A stretch of 39,838 nucleotides of DNA from Bacteroides sp. UBA1317. Lineage in GTDB: Bacteria; Bacteroidota; Bacteroidia; Bacteroidales; Bacteroidaceae. The notes beneath the pieces were generated by a model. That model did not search any database. It had not been told where the DNA came from and was given only the letters and a program-made list of their open reading frames with translations. The DNA lies in contig DBTL01000084.1 of assembly GCA_002307035.1 (NCBI GenBank), positions 1 through 39,838 of the forward strand, in the 5' to 3' direction. Positions 1 through 7,972 of this stretch are shown here, in pieces (position 1 is the stretch's first letter; the number at the start of each line of letters is the position of its first letter). Made by a program: the position numbers and the translations under genes.

Positions 1-1
1 C

Positions 2-379
2 ATGCGCCGCCGCAAGCACTGGCTGGTGCAGCCGGAACTGCGCCTGTGGCGTTGCCAGCCTTTTTCCGGCCACTTCATCGGCCTGCACGTCTTGGCGGGG
101 GAGTATAACATTGCCGACGCGGACTTGCCGGCGAGTTTGTACAAAGGCACTAAGAAATGGAGGTATGAAGGTTTTGTGATGGGCGCGGGAATCAGTTACG
201 GTTATCATTTCATCCTCTCTCCCCACTGGGGAATAGAAGCGGTGTTGGGTGCCGGATTCGTTCGTGCAAGCTATGACCGCTACCGCTGCGCTCATTGCGG
301 AGAGAAACTTGGTAGTGGGTATAAGAATTATTTGGGCCCCACTAAGGCGGCCATCTCGGTGGTATATATACTTCGGTAA
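2..379 (+). CDS. DUF3575 family protein, 5' end outside the window
   Basis: C-terminal part of a DUF3575 protein, a small outer-membrane-associated family found next to FimA/Mfa-type pilus genes in Bacteroidales. The frame is open to the left edge, so the first Met in it is very likely internal. Visible family marks are an HFIGLHVLAGEYN-like strand, a GAGISYGYHF strand, and a C-terminal YRCAHCGEKL stretch with two close Cys followed by YLGPTKAAIS. The alternating hydrophobic pattern suggests a small beta-barrel. It lies 37 bp before the DUF3868 gene in the same direction, so it is probably the first visible gene of the pilus operon. The role is inferred from family and context only. Confidence 0.75.
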   Translation: MRRRKHWLVQPELRLWRCQPFSGHFIGLHVLAGEYNIADADLPASLYKGTKKWRYEGFVMGAGISYGYHFILSPHWGIEAVLGAGFVRASYDRYRCAHCGEKLGSGYKNYLGPTKAAISVVYILR

Positions 380-416
380 GTAATAATAGAATAGAAATAA
401 CGATAGTAAATCTAGG

Positions 417-1895
417 ATGAAAAAGAGTTTGATAGTATTGTTCCTGCTGGCGCAACAAATTGTTGCCCCTGCATTTTGTCAGGAGGTCTATAAGGGAGAA
501 ATCTCGGTAACGGACAAACAATTGTTTGTATTGGGAGGTAATCTTCGTGTTGAGATAAGTGTGAATTACGAGGGCTTGAAACTTCCTTCCAATGAGTCTT
601 TAACGCTTACGCCCCTTCTCAAAAGTTCGGTGCAGAGTCTGGAATTGCCTTCCATCCTTGTTAACGGGCTACAAAGGCAGAAGGTTTATCACCGAGAGGA
701 AGTTCTTGGCGGAAAGCGTTCTTCCGGGAAGAACAAGCTTGTGAACGCTCCCTCCGTGGTTGTGAAGAATGATCCCAAGAACAGCCGTCAGTTCTCCTAC
801 AAGGTGCAGATACCTTATCGGGAATGGATGAAAGATGCCGTTTTGCTTATAAACAGCCGCGAGTGCGGTTGCAACGGTAAACCGGCCGGAGTGTTCGAGG
901 ACAAGATTGCGGATGCGATCACCTTGCCTAAAGCTCGTTCCTCCGTCATCAGGGATGACATCGACGGCCGCTATCTTAGTTTGGTGAACATCGTTGCCCC
1001 CGTTTCTGAAGATGACACGCTGAACACATTCAAAGGAGTGATCTCCCTTGGCGGTGAGAAAAGTGTGAACAAACAGAACTATGAGATTTATTACCGCCTG
1101 CGTGATGCTGTGCGCGCATTGCAGCAACAGAACGGTGTGATCCTGACCAAGCTTCGACTGACCGGATACGGCGCTCCCGTGGGGAACCTTCACAAGAATG
1201 AGAAGCAGGTTTCCTTACGGGCTCTCTCCTTAAGAGATTATCTTCGTGAGAATCGTGTTGCGGGCAGAACGCCAATTGAGGTGGATTGGGTGGCCGAGGA
1301 TTGGGATTCCATTCGCTCGTTGGTGCAGTCCTCGGAGATGAACCTTCGGGAGGCGGTGAGCGATATCATCAACAGTGTGGAGCCTATCAAGGGGCGGGAG
1401 CGTATGTTGATGGAGCTTGGCGACGGCATGCCTTATCGGTATTTGCAAAGTTCCATTTTCCCTAAAGTTAAGCGGTTGTCTTATTCGATTAATTATACGC
1501 GCAAAAGCATTGACGCATCCGAAGGGCGTCGTTTGTTCGAGACAGGCTCCCGTTCTTTGCGCCTTTCGGAGTTCTTCGCTGTGGCGATGAGCTATCCCAA
1601 AGGTTCCACGGAATACAACGATGCAATGGATCTTACGGCCAGACTCTTCCCTGATAGTCCCGAGGCCGCCATCAATGCCGCGGCTGTTGCCTTGAGCAAA
1701 CGTGATACGACGAAGGCTCACGCTTATCTGGACAAATATGCCACGCTGCCTGCTGCCTATAACAATACGGGTATCCTTTATTTGCTGGAGGGCAACCGTG
1801 ACAAGGCGGAAGTTTACCTGCAAATGGCGACAGCCGCTGGGGTGAGAGAAGCGGGAGAAGCCTTGGAGTATTTGAAGAAGCAACCGAAACGATGA
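417..1895 (+). CDS. DUF3868 / OmpA-like protein of the type V pilus operon
   Basis: 492 residues. An N-terminal signal peptide (about 1-21, ending near AFCQ) indicates export. Residues ~22-125 look like the DUF3868 domain found in minor-fimbria operons of Bacteroides. Residues ~225-285 resemble an OmpA C-like peptidoglycan-binding fold (LRLTGYGAP, then an RALSLRDYLREN helix). The C-terminus (~410-485) is helical and TPR-like, with paired Ala/Leu-rich helices. Start chosen at ATG 417, preceded by an AGG. It sits between the DUF3575 gene and the pilin gene (33 bp gap). This suggests a periplasmic or outer-membrane assembly or anchoring role. The exact function is unknown. Confidence 0.8.
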   Translation: MKKSLIVLFLLAQQIVAPAFCQEVYKGEISVTDKQLFVLGGNLRVEISVNYEGLKLPSNESLTLTPLLKSSVQSLELPSILVNGLQRQKVYHREEVLGGKRSSGKNKLVNAPSVVVKNDPKNSRQFSYKVQIPYREWMKDAVLLINSRECGCNGKPAGVFEDKIADAITLPKARSSVIRDDIDGRYLSLVNIVAPVSEDDTLNTFKGVISLGGEKSVNKQNYEIYYRLRDAVRALQQQNGVILTKLRLTGYGAPVGNLHKNEKQVSLRALSLRDYLRENRVAGRTPIEVDWVAEDWDSIRSLVQSSEMNLREAVSDIINSVEPIKGRERMLMELGDGMPYRYLQSSIFPKVKRLSYSINYTRKSIDASEGRRLFETGSRSLRLSEFFAVAMSYPKGSTEYNDAMDLTARLFPDSPEAAINAAAVALSKRDTTKAHAYLDKYATLPAAYNNTGILYLLEGNRDKAEVYLQMATAAGVREAGEALEYLKKQPKR

Positions 1896-1928
1896 TCTAA
1901 ATTAGTTAATCAATAAAAGCCAGTTATT

Positions 1929-3134
1929 ATGAAGAAAAGTATTTATTTAATTGCAACCTTGTGTGTGGTCGTTTTTTCGTCCTGTAGCAACGACGGAGAT
2001 TCTTCGTCCGAATCCGTGCAGGGACAGACTGCCAAGATAGAACTGACCCTTACGGGGAGTACTACCACACGTACTGTCAGTAGCACGAATCCTGTTACAG
2101 GTGTTGCCACCGCCGAAGGAACAGTGAATAATATTGTTATAGGCATCTTCAATGCTTCTGATGAAGTGCTTACCGTGCAAAGCATTACCAGCCCTGGTGT
2201 TGATGACAATAAAAACACCATTACTTGTCCACTTACCGGAACAGCGGCTGTTACCTGCTCCGCGGTCGTAGTTGCTAACGTGCCTGATGCAACTGTTACC
2301 GCATTGAAAAGCACTACTACCAAAGCCCTTTTTCTGGCGGAAGCCATTTCTTTGGAAGATGCCACGGCATCCGGTGATGATCAGGTATCAACAAATCTTC
2401 CCATGTCCGGTGGTGTTATAGACTCCAATAACAGCGATGCCGAAACTTTTACCCTGACTCCCGGAGGAACCACAACGGGTTTGAGCGTGGAAGTTGTCCG
2501 TATGGTGTCCCGCATTACGCTGACCTCCCTTAGTGCCGATTTTACCAGTTCATCTTATCCGGATGCTACCTTTAATTTACAGCGGGTATTTCTCCGGGAT
2601 GCGATTGCTGCAACTAAAGTGACCACTTCTGCAACTTCCGGCGATGCCATGTCCGGGACCTCTTACCTGACAGGAGGAGGTACCTGGAGTAGTGATACAT
2701 GGTCGGGAGACAATGCATTCCTGTATGATGCGCTGAGTGCTGAACTTCTTATCGAATCTTCCACTACGCTTCCTGATAGTAAATACTATTGGTTCTATGC
2801 CTTTGCCAATGATGGGAGCACAAGCCCCACCGCTTTTGTGATACAGGGTTCGTTTGATCAGGATGGAGATGGAACGTCTTACAGTTCCGAGACTGTTTTC
2901 TATCCGGTTATCGTAAATAAGATGCAGCCGGGCACAACTATAGGCGGTACGGCTTATAGCGGGACCACCACCACGGGGAGCATCTCCCGTAATCAACTTT
3001 ACAATTTATCGGTTACGCTTAAGAATAAGGGTGTTTCTTCCCCTACGGATAATATTAATCCCGCTAATTTGGAAATTAGCGTTACTGTAGCTGATTGGCC
3101 TACAGCTATTGAACAAGTTGTGACTTTTGATTAA
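1929..3134 (+). CDS. FimA/Mfa1-like type V pilin (major fimbrial subunit lipoprotein)
   Basis: 401 residues. A lipoprotein signal peptide with lipobox FSSC (Cys19) is followed by a Ser/Asp-rich linker. The body is a Thr/Ser/Gly-rich all-beta protein with the pilin-like VVRMVSRITL strand (~residue 190). Type V pilins of the FimA/Mfa1 family are exported as lipoproteins, trimmed after an Arg in the N-terminal region, and polymerised by strand exchange. The TTTRTV stretch near residue 47 is a plausible trimming site (inference). It is followed after 15 bp by the anchor gene. It could be a structural or an accessory pilin. Its position before the anchor gene fits the stalk subunit. Confidence 0.8.
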   Translation: MKKSIYLIATLCVVVFSSCSNDGDSSSESVQGQTAKIELTLTGSTTTRTVSSTNPVTGVATAEGTVNNIVIGIFNASDEVLTVQSITSPGVDDNKNTITCPLTGTAAVTCSAVVVANVPDATVTALKSTTTKALFLAEAISLEDATASGDDQVSTNLPMSGGVIDSNNSDAETFTLTPGGTTTGLSVEVVRMVSRITLTSLSADFTSSSYPDATFNLQRVFLRDAIAATKVTTSATSGDAMSGTSYLTGGGTWSSDTWSGDNAFLYDALSAELLIESSTTLPDSKYYWFYAFANDGSTSPTAFVIQGSFDQDGDGTSYSSETVFYPVIVNKMQPGTTIGGTAYSGTTTTGSISRNQLYNLSVTLKNKGVSSPTDNINPANLEISVTVADWPTAIEQVVTFD

Positions 3135-3149
3135 TAGATCAGTCTCTTG

Positions 3150-4070
3150 ATGAAGTTTGTTGCAAATATATATCGATTTGAATTCTTCGGCTTGTTCCTC
3201 CTAGCGGGTCAGTTGGTTCTGCTTAGCCTGTTCATGCAGAGTTGCGTTCGTGAGCAGATGGATGATTGCGTGCAGTACGAACTGACGGTGAGTGCGGTTG
3301 ACACGGAAGGGGAAGATATAACCTCTTCCGGTGCGATAACTTCAATAGATCTTTATTTATTTGATGAAAATGGTTTTCTACGCATCATTCCCCAGGGAAG
3401 TAGTTCCTCAAATTTTCTTTTAGGCACTGAAAAGGATAAGGCACTCACGCTGGTGGCCTGGGGGAACTTGAAAAGTGATAGTCTGATCTTGCCCGAACTC
3501 TCTGTGGGCACTTCGCTGGAGGATGCCAAAATTGAACTGTTGCAAACAGCGGCGGGCTATGACCTGCCGGTGACCGACCTCTTTTACAGCCGTCGGGAAA
3601 TCAGTAGTAGCACAACACGGGGAGTGCAGAGTGATACGATACAACTGGTGATGGAACGGTTGGCTGCTGCGCTGTCGGTACGTGTGAGCCATGCGGCGGA
3701 ACACTTCGGCAGTGCACAGTCCAACCTACACATCGTGGTGCGGGGTACCGGTACCTCACTAAACTTTCTAGGCGAACCATCGAATGACGAAGCCGGCTAC
3801 GCTCCCGCCATGGAGCAAGTTACCGGAGAAGACGAGTGGGTGACCCCGCTCTTTCGGGTTTTTCCCACGGGTGAAAGCGATCAGATATATATTGATCTCT
3901 ATCAAGGCGATACGTTCTTGTTTACCATTAGCACGGATGATGGGGGCAGTACCCTGCGTGCCCTTCCCGGTACTGAAACCTATGTCACTGTGGATTTTCG
4001 TTATTCCCGCCTGCATATAAGCGTTAGTGTTGAACCTTGGGAGAGTACGGATGAGGATGTTGAACTCTGA
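3150..4070 (+). CDS. Mfa2/FimB-like fimbrial anchor lipoprotein
   Basis: 306 residues from ATG 3150. A TTG just before it, in frame, is less likely as start. A long hydrophobic leader ends in lipobox MQSC (Cys32). The mature part begins CVREQMDDC, the opening typical of Mfa2/FimB-type anchors, followed by beta strands such as SIDLYLFDENGF. It ends with a strand of the form ISVSVEPWES, common at the end of this family. Such proteins hold the pilus base at the outer membrane and limit its length. It lies between pilin and tip genes and its stop overlaps the next ATG (TGATG), so the two are probably translationally coupled. Confidence 0.8.
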   Translation: MKFVANIYRFEFFGLFLLAGQLVLLSLFMQSCVREQMDDCVQYELTVSAVDTEGEDITSSGAITSIDLYLFDENGFLRIIPQGSSSSNFLLGTEKDKALTLVAWGNLKSDSLILPELSVGTSLEDAKIELLQTAAGYDLPVTDLFYSRREISSSTTRGVQSDTIQLVMERLAAALSVRVSHAAEHFGSAQSNLHIVVRGTGTSLNFLGEPSNDEAGYAPAMEQVTGEDEWVTPLFRVFPTGESDQIYIDLYQGDTFLFTISTDDGGSTLRALPGTETYVTVDFRYSRLHISVSVEPWESTDEDVEL

Positions 4071-6010
4071 TGATTTATGATGAAATGTTGAAGAGCGGAA
4101 GTAAAATAAAAAGCAGAAGTAAAAGCATGGAAAATAGACGGAAGAGGATTAAAGGCGATTGCTGTGAGAGGTTTATAACCCAAAGAGTGACTCGGCTGTT
4201 CACATCGGGAATCCGGTTGTGTTTGGTATGTCTTGCTGGAGCATTCCTTGCTGTGTCCTGCGCTGACGATGCCGGTTCTTCCGGCGAAGGTGATGAAAAG
4301 ACCGACGCCGTGATTCGCCTGACCATCAATGCTGTAACAGCGCAAAATGTTTCCACCCGCAGTGTGGACGAAGACCAAATACACGATCTGCACGTGTTGG
4401 TGTATAACAGCTCTGGCGAATTGACGGGTAAAAGCTATTCCACCTTTGACACATCTGTCTCCTCTTATACTGTTAGCGTGAGCGCACGTAGCGGCGACGG
4501 ATGCACGATCTATGCCATAGCCAATACGGATAACTCCACCCTTTTCGACGGCACCGTGGCCAATACCGAAGACAAACTGAAGGAGATCACTACTTCCTCT
4601 ACGGCCTGGAGCGACCTGAACAACTCTTCTTCCTCGAGTACCTATCTGCCTATGTGCGGCAGTACCACGGCGAACATCAGTGCCGGAACGAGCACCCTTG
4701 ACGGAGGTATGACGGTGAAGCGTCTGGTCGCTAAAGTCACACTCACTGTAGGTGTTTCCGATGATAGCGGAGTTACCATCTCCGGATATCGGATTTACGG
4801 TATTCCTGTAAAATCTTACTACGTGGCTCGTCCGCTAAGTACGGAAGAGAGTAGCACGGATACGCAAACCACCCGTGCCGAAGATGCCGGCTTGCCGGCC
4901 AACAGTGGAGACTGGACTGATAGCGGAGATATAACCTTGTCAAACGCGACGTCTTTCGACGCTACTTTTTATATGTACGAGAATCGTCCGGGCGTTAATA
5001 CAGCTATTACGACACAGAGCAATAAGATCAAGGCCAACGCTCCCGACACTCCGGCTGACTCCGCCGCTTATGTTATTATTTACGGTAAGGCTACAGGATA
5101 CGCTTTCCTTTCGTGGAAAATTTATTTGGGTGCGAATAATACCACCAACTTCAACATCAAGCGAAACAATCAATATACTTATACCATTACATTAAAGCCG
5201 AATGATACTGATACGCGAATTCAGTATAAAGAATTAATTTGGGCAGGAAGTAACATTTACTGGGATGGTACGAAGTTGACGTTTGATGCGGCTCCTGTTG
5301 ATCCGGCTAATCCTACAACACAAGAATTGGCAAATCAGAAGAAACAGGGGGTATGCTTCCAGTGGGGATCTTTGGTAGGTATGTCTTTAAGTAGCACTTA
5401 TGTCACTTATACACCTACTTATAACTCCATTACTCCTGCAAGCAGTACCTGGAGTACGGGTTCAACTACTTGGGGCGTTTTTTATCTTACGGATGTCGTT
5501 TCCGATGGTGGACAAACGAGCACTTATTTGAATGATGACGCTCAAAACACTGATGCCAATTATGTAGCATATAAGGGAGATATTTGCAAATATCTGAGCA
5601 AGACGGGTGCTGTAAGTGGCAGTTGGCGTATGGCTACCGCAAAGGAACTTAATGCTGCAGGTTTGGCTGATGATAATGCTTCTGTATCGTGGACAACCTC
5701 TACTACTCCTTGGGCATCCTTCGGTAGCTTTGATGATCAAACCAGTAGTGTCAATGCACAAGGTACATTTTCGCTTTCCAGTGGTGGTACTTATACGGTT
5801 AATGGTAGCAGTAGTAGATTTCCTGCATCGGGCTGTTACTACCCCGATGGTACGTTGGACCGCGTTGGCCAGAATGGCTACTGTTGGAGTAGTAGTGCAT
5901 ATACCGGTTCCACGTATGGGTACGATCTAAGCTTCAATAGCAGCCTCGTGGGCCCGGCGAACCACCTCAATCGGCAGCGCGGGTTCGCAGTACGGTGCGT
6001 TCAGAATTAA
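4070..6010 (+). CDS. Fimbrillin-like tip lipoprotein with C-terminal FISUMP (C-type-lectin-like) domain
   Basis: 646 residues from ATG 4070. In-frame ATGs at 4085 and 4127 are alternatives and would shorten an unusually long basic leader. Lipobox LAVSC (Cys64) predicts a lipoprotein. Residues ~75-390 are fimbrillin-like beta domains. Residues ~430-646 form a domain of the Fibrobacter major paralogous (FISUMP) type: WRMATAKELNAAG, then ASGCYYPDGTL, GYCWSSSAYTG and final GFAVRCVQN. In this fold the C-terminal loops make the ligand-binding face. As last gene of a type V pilus operon it is the likely tip adhesin. The C-terminal codons look diversified (see the separate entry). The ligand is unknown. 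Confidence 0.78.
   Translation: MIYDEMLKSGSKIKSRSKSMENRRKRIKGDCCERFITQRVTRLFTSGIRLCLVCLAGAFLAVSCADDAGSSGEGDEKTDAVIRLTINAVTAQNVSTRSVDEDQIHDLHVLVYNSSGELTGKSYSTFDTSVSSYTVSVSARSGDGCTIYAIANTDNSTLFDGTVANTEDKLKEITTSSTAWSDLNNSSSSSTYLPMCGSTTANISAGTSTLDGGMTVKRLVAKVTLTVGVSDDSGVTISGYRIYGIPVKSYYVARPLSTEESSTDTQTTRAEDAGLPANSGDWTDSGDITLSNATSFDATFYMYENRPGVNTAITTQSNKIKANAPDTPADSAAYVIIYGKATGYAFLSWKIYLGANNTTNFNIKRNNQYTYTITLKPNDTDTRIQYKELIWAGSNIYWDGTKLTFDAAPVDPANPTTQELANQKKQGVCFQWGSLVGMSLSSTYVTYTPTYNSITPASSTWSTGSTTWGVFYLTDVVSDGGQTSTYLNDDAQNTDANYVAYKGDICKYLSKTGAVSGSWRMATAKELNAAGLADDNASVSWTTSTTPWASFGSFDDQTSSVNAQGTFSLSSGGTYTVNGSSSRFPASGCYYPDGTLDRVGQNGYCWSSSAYTGSTYGYDLSFNSSLVGPANHLNRQRGFAVRCVQN
5915..6004 (+). other. 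Candidate DGR variable region (VR) at the 3' end of the tip adhesin gene
   Basis: Seen: codons 621-637 change in style from the AT-richer gene body to GC-rich, C-ending codons. AGC, AGC, AGC, CTC, GGC, AAC, CAC, CTC and CGC sit at positions where related FISUMP domains usually carry runs of Asn, as I recall the consensus. An invariant-looking end GGG TTC GCA GTA CGG TGC GTT CAG follows. Known: DGRs mutate adenines of a template, so AAC codons become NNC codons in the last loops of a C-type-lectin fold, and Bacteroides DGRs often target type V pilus tips. Inference: this is a VR. The 5' limit is a guess and no template repeat is in the window. Confidence 0.55.
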
Positions 6011-6034
6011 AGCGGCACGTAGTGTTGCGCTTTA
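6008..6034 (+). other. Hairpin starting at the tip-gene stop codon
   Basis: TAAAGCG (6008-6014) pairs with CGCTTTA (6028-6034), 7 bp. Inside, CAC (6016-6018) can pair with GTG (6022-6024) over a GTA loop. No T-run follows, so it is a poor terminator, and a real terminator lies 60 bp further on. Some DGRs need a small DNA hairpin just after the variable region for efficient homing. The position fits that role, but this is inference. Confidence 0.45.
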
Positions 6035-6094
6035 TACTATTTATTAGAAACACCCATGATGTGAATCACGGTTTTATTTGTTTGTTTTGTTTGT

Positions 6095-6132
6095 AATCCT
6101 CCTCAGACAAGAGAGTTTGAGGAGGATTTTTT
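6095..6132 (+). terminator. Rho-independent terminator of the pilus operon
   Basis: An 11 bp perfect stem, AATCCTCCTCA (6095-6105) with TGAGGAGGATT (6118-6128), a 12-base loop, and a T-run to 6132. It lies 85 bp after the tip gene stop and closes the operon. Confidence 0.85.
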
Positions 6133-6156
6133 ACTATCCCATCATTGATATAAAAG

Positions 6157-6189
6157 AATGCCAAATCAAAGGCTTTAATGTTTGGCATT
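6157..6189. repeat. Inverted repeat AATGCCAAA ... TTTGGCATT
   Basis: A perfect 9 bp inverted repeat with a 15-base spacer, between the pilus terminator and the AbiEi-like gene. No T-run follows. It may be an operator for the downstream AbiEi-like gene, since AbiEi-type antitoxins bind inverted repeats in front of their own genes, or simply a hairpin. The function is not shown. Confidence 0.4.
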
Positions 6190-6283
6190 GATTTGCTATG
6201 GAGTGGCTTCGGAATAGCTGTTTTTGAGTAGTTATTCTTATTCTATTCAACTATCATATTTGCATGGCAATTATAAATGCAAT

Positions 6284-6577
6284 ATGGAAGAGTTAGAGCA
6301 ATTAGGAATTATACCGGCAGGCTATGCAGTTCTACGCTCCCTGTTTTCCGATTATTGTTCTCCTCGTAACAAGATTGCTAATCTCGAACAAGCAGGAAAG
6401 ATAATCCGGTTGAAAAGAGGAATGTATGTTGTATCGCCAAAGATAAGTAAGCAGGTATTGTCTGTAGAACTGATTGCGAATCATATTTATGGGCCGTCTT
6501 ATGTGTCTATGGAGAGCGATCGGAATCTTCAAGGTTATGAAAGTATAGAAATTCACTATAACATAAACTGTAAATAG
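6284..6577 (+). pseudogene. AbiEi-like antitoxin/transcriptional regulator, truncated
   Basis: Residues 1-77 read as the N-terminal part of an AbiEi-family (type IV toxin-antitoxin) protein: a winged-helix-like start (LEQLGIIPAGYAVLRSLF), then KIANLEQAGKIIRLKRGMYV, then ELIANHIYGPSYVSMES. At about 6515 the homology stops. The last ~20 residues are antisense reading of the opposing ATPase gene. Intact relatives run for roughly 200 residues and are normally followed by an AbiEii-type nucleotidyltransferase toxin, which is absent here. Start ATG 6284 is preferred over an upstream TTG at 6224. The winged-helix part could still bind DNA, but the product is most likely a relic. Confidence 0.65.
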
Positions 6578-7007
6578 TAAATTCAACATATCGGCCACTT
6601 AGATAAGTGGCTAATTCTCCTGAGAGTATTTTTGCATTGCTTCCCGTGATGTAGATATCATTATTCTCATCTAATAGCAAAGAACGCAAGGCTTTTTCAA
6701 ACTGGTCAATATCTTGAATTTCATCAATAAAGATGTAGTTACGCTTGTTACTTACCATTTTAGATTGAACATAATCGTTCAGCTCTTTCGCTCCTGTCAT
6801 GAAGTCGTACTCCATATCCTCACGGTTGATATAGATGATATTTGCTTGAGGCTCTTCCGTCCGTATTTGTTCCATGAGTTGAAGCAATATATAGCTCTTG
6901 CCCACGCGTCTCTCACCAGTAAGCACTTTTATGATGGGCTTACGCATGAATGGAAGTATCCTTTGGATATATTTTTTTCTTTTTTTAATAAATAGAGGTG
7001 TCTTCAT
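6507..7007 (-). pseudogene. AAA ATPase (AAA_14/DUF4143 type), C-terminally truncated
   Basis: The frame encodes 166 residues. Walker A GERRVGKS (about 31-38) and Walker B-like YIFIDEIQDI (about 90-99) are intact, followed by ITGSNAKILSGELATYLSGR, the typical sensor and arginine region of this family. After YSEFLYFHNLEDSDRS the frame ends within two codons. Members usually continue to about 380-430 residues with the DUF4143 domain, so more than half is missing. The break point coincides with the break of the convergent AbiEi-like gene. The upstream promoter repeat is kept, so the fragment may still be transcribed. Confidence 0.7.
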
Positions 7008-7008
7008 C

Positions 7009-7090
7009 TTTAATCATACTTAAAACTATTGGCAAATACAGTAAAAGTTTTAAGTATAAATAAAGAACGGAATGTTTAATCAGCTAATTA
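7009..7090 (-). repeat. Upstream repeat, copy A, with palindrome around a -7 box
   Basis: Near-identical to 8742-8822 (3 differences in the first 55 bases). It contains the perfect inverted repeat TACTTAAAACT (7017-7027) and AGTTTTAAGTA (7046-7056). Between the arms, on the - strand, lies TGTATTTG (7033-7040), one base off the Bacteroides -7 box TAnnTTTG. It sits directly before the truncated ATPase gene, as copy B sits before the beta-lactamase. The palindrome could be a repressor site. Confidence 0.6.
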
Positions 7091-7206
7091 TTATTCTCTA
7101 TACAGCACATCTGGGCTTTGGTAAGCATACCAGTTGAAGTAATCTGGCAAAAGCAAATAAAAATTGTGACTACCACATTTTTAAGACAGAGTGTTATTAT
7201 TAATAT

Positions 7207-7214
7207 TATCTTTG
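7207..7214 (+). promoter_or_regulatory. -7 box of the DJ-1/PfpI gene promoter
   Basis: TATCTTTG matches the Bacteroides sigma-ABfr -7 box TAnnTTTG exactly. I see no good TTTG at the -33 position, only a T-rich stretch near 7178-7182. The predicted start lies near 7221, leaving a leader of about 85 nt before ATG 7306. Confidence 0.55.
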
Positions 7215-7305
7215 TATGCACAAAATAGAGAGAGAATAAGAAGCATTCTCGATTCGTTTACTATTAGAAATAATAGGTTAGAAAAAACACTATAAAATAA
7301 ATACA

Positions 7306-7905
7306 ATGAGCAAGGAAGAAATCATTTTTGTACTCTTAGACGAGTTTGCAGACTGGGAAGGAGCCTATATTGCAACCAGTTTGAATCAGGGAGCTAAACC
7401 CGGAAGTCCAATTAACTATACTGTAAAGACTTTGTCTGTCACAAAAGCCCCCGTTGCGTCGATAGGTGGATTCAAAGTATTGCCCGATTATGATTTGAGT
7501 GATATGCCGGCAGATTATGCCGGTTTGATATTGATTGGCGGCATGAGTTGGTTCTCACCTGAAGCCGGGCAAATCGTTTCGCTTGTCGAGAAAGCTGTAA
7601 AAGAGAATAAATTGGTTGCCGGAATATGTAACGCTTCGGTATTTCTCGGTATGAACGGATACCTCAACAATGTTAAGCATACAAGCAATGGCCTTGATTA
7701 CATAAAGCAGTATGCAGGTAATAAATATACAGGTGAAGCCAATTATATCAACGAGCAAGCCGTAAGAGACGGGAATATTGTTACTGCCAACGGAGCTGCT
7801 CCATTGGAGTTTTGCCGTGAAATTCTATATGCATTAGAAGCAGATACTCCGGAAATAATAGAAGAGAGTTATCTGTTTTATAAAAACGGATTTTCTCCGA
7901 AATAG
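7306..7905 (+). CDS. DJ-1/PfpI family protein (class I glutamine amidotransferase-like)
   Basis: 199 residues, the usual size of the family. The nucleophile elbow is AGICNAS with Cys108. A conserved His125 follows in VKHTSNG, and an early acidic residue (LDEFADWE, about 12-18) fits the Glu that polarises the cysteine. The family includes deglycase-like, protease, chaperone and stress proteins, and this subgroup resembles YoaZ/YdeA-like DJ-1 relatives. No signal peptide, so cytosolic. It has its own promoter and converges with the beta-lactamase gene with a 64 bp gap. The substrate cannot be told. Confidence 0.8.
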   Translation: MSKEEIIFVLLDEFADWEGAYIATSLNQGAKPGSPINYTVKTLSVTKAPVASIGGFKVLPDYDLSDMPADYAGLILIGGMSWFSPEAGQIVSLVEKAVKENKLVAGICNASVFLGMNGYLNNVKHTSNGLDYIKQYAGNKYTGEANYINEQAVRDGNIVTANGAAPLEFCREILYALEADTPEIIEESYLFYKNGFSPK

Positions 7906-7944
7906 CATTCAGTTATACGATAAATATAAAGATGTAGTAATAAG

Positions 7945-7972
7945 TAGTGACGTGTTTTTAGATACATCACTA
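7945..7972. terminator. Possible bidirectional hairpin between convergent genes
   Basis: TAGTGA (7945-7950) pairs with TCACTA (7967-7972), and after one mismatch GTG extends the stem. T-rich sequence occurs inside and after it. It overlaps the beta-lactamase stop codon and could end transcription from the DJ-1 gene. The stem is weak. Confidence 0.35.

Noticed and set aside
669..1883. Long open frames on the - strand inside the DUF3868 gene
   Set aside because: They are antisense to a gene with signal peptide and recognisable domains, have odd composition, and show no family features.
6183..6197. TGGCATTGATTTGC as a sigma-54 promoter before the AbiEi-like gene
   Set aside because: The GG and GC are one base too close for the strict sigma-54 spacing, and the TGGCATT is one arm of an inverted repeat.
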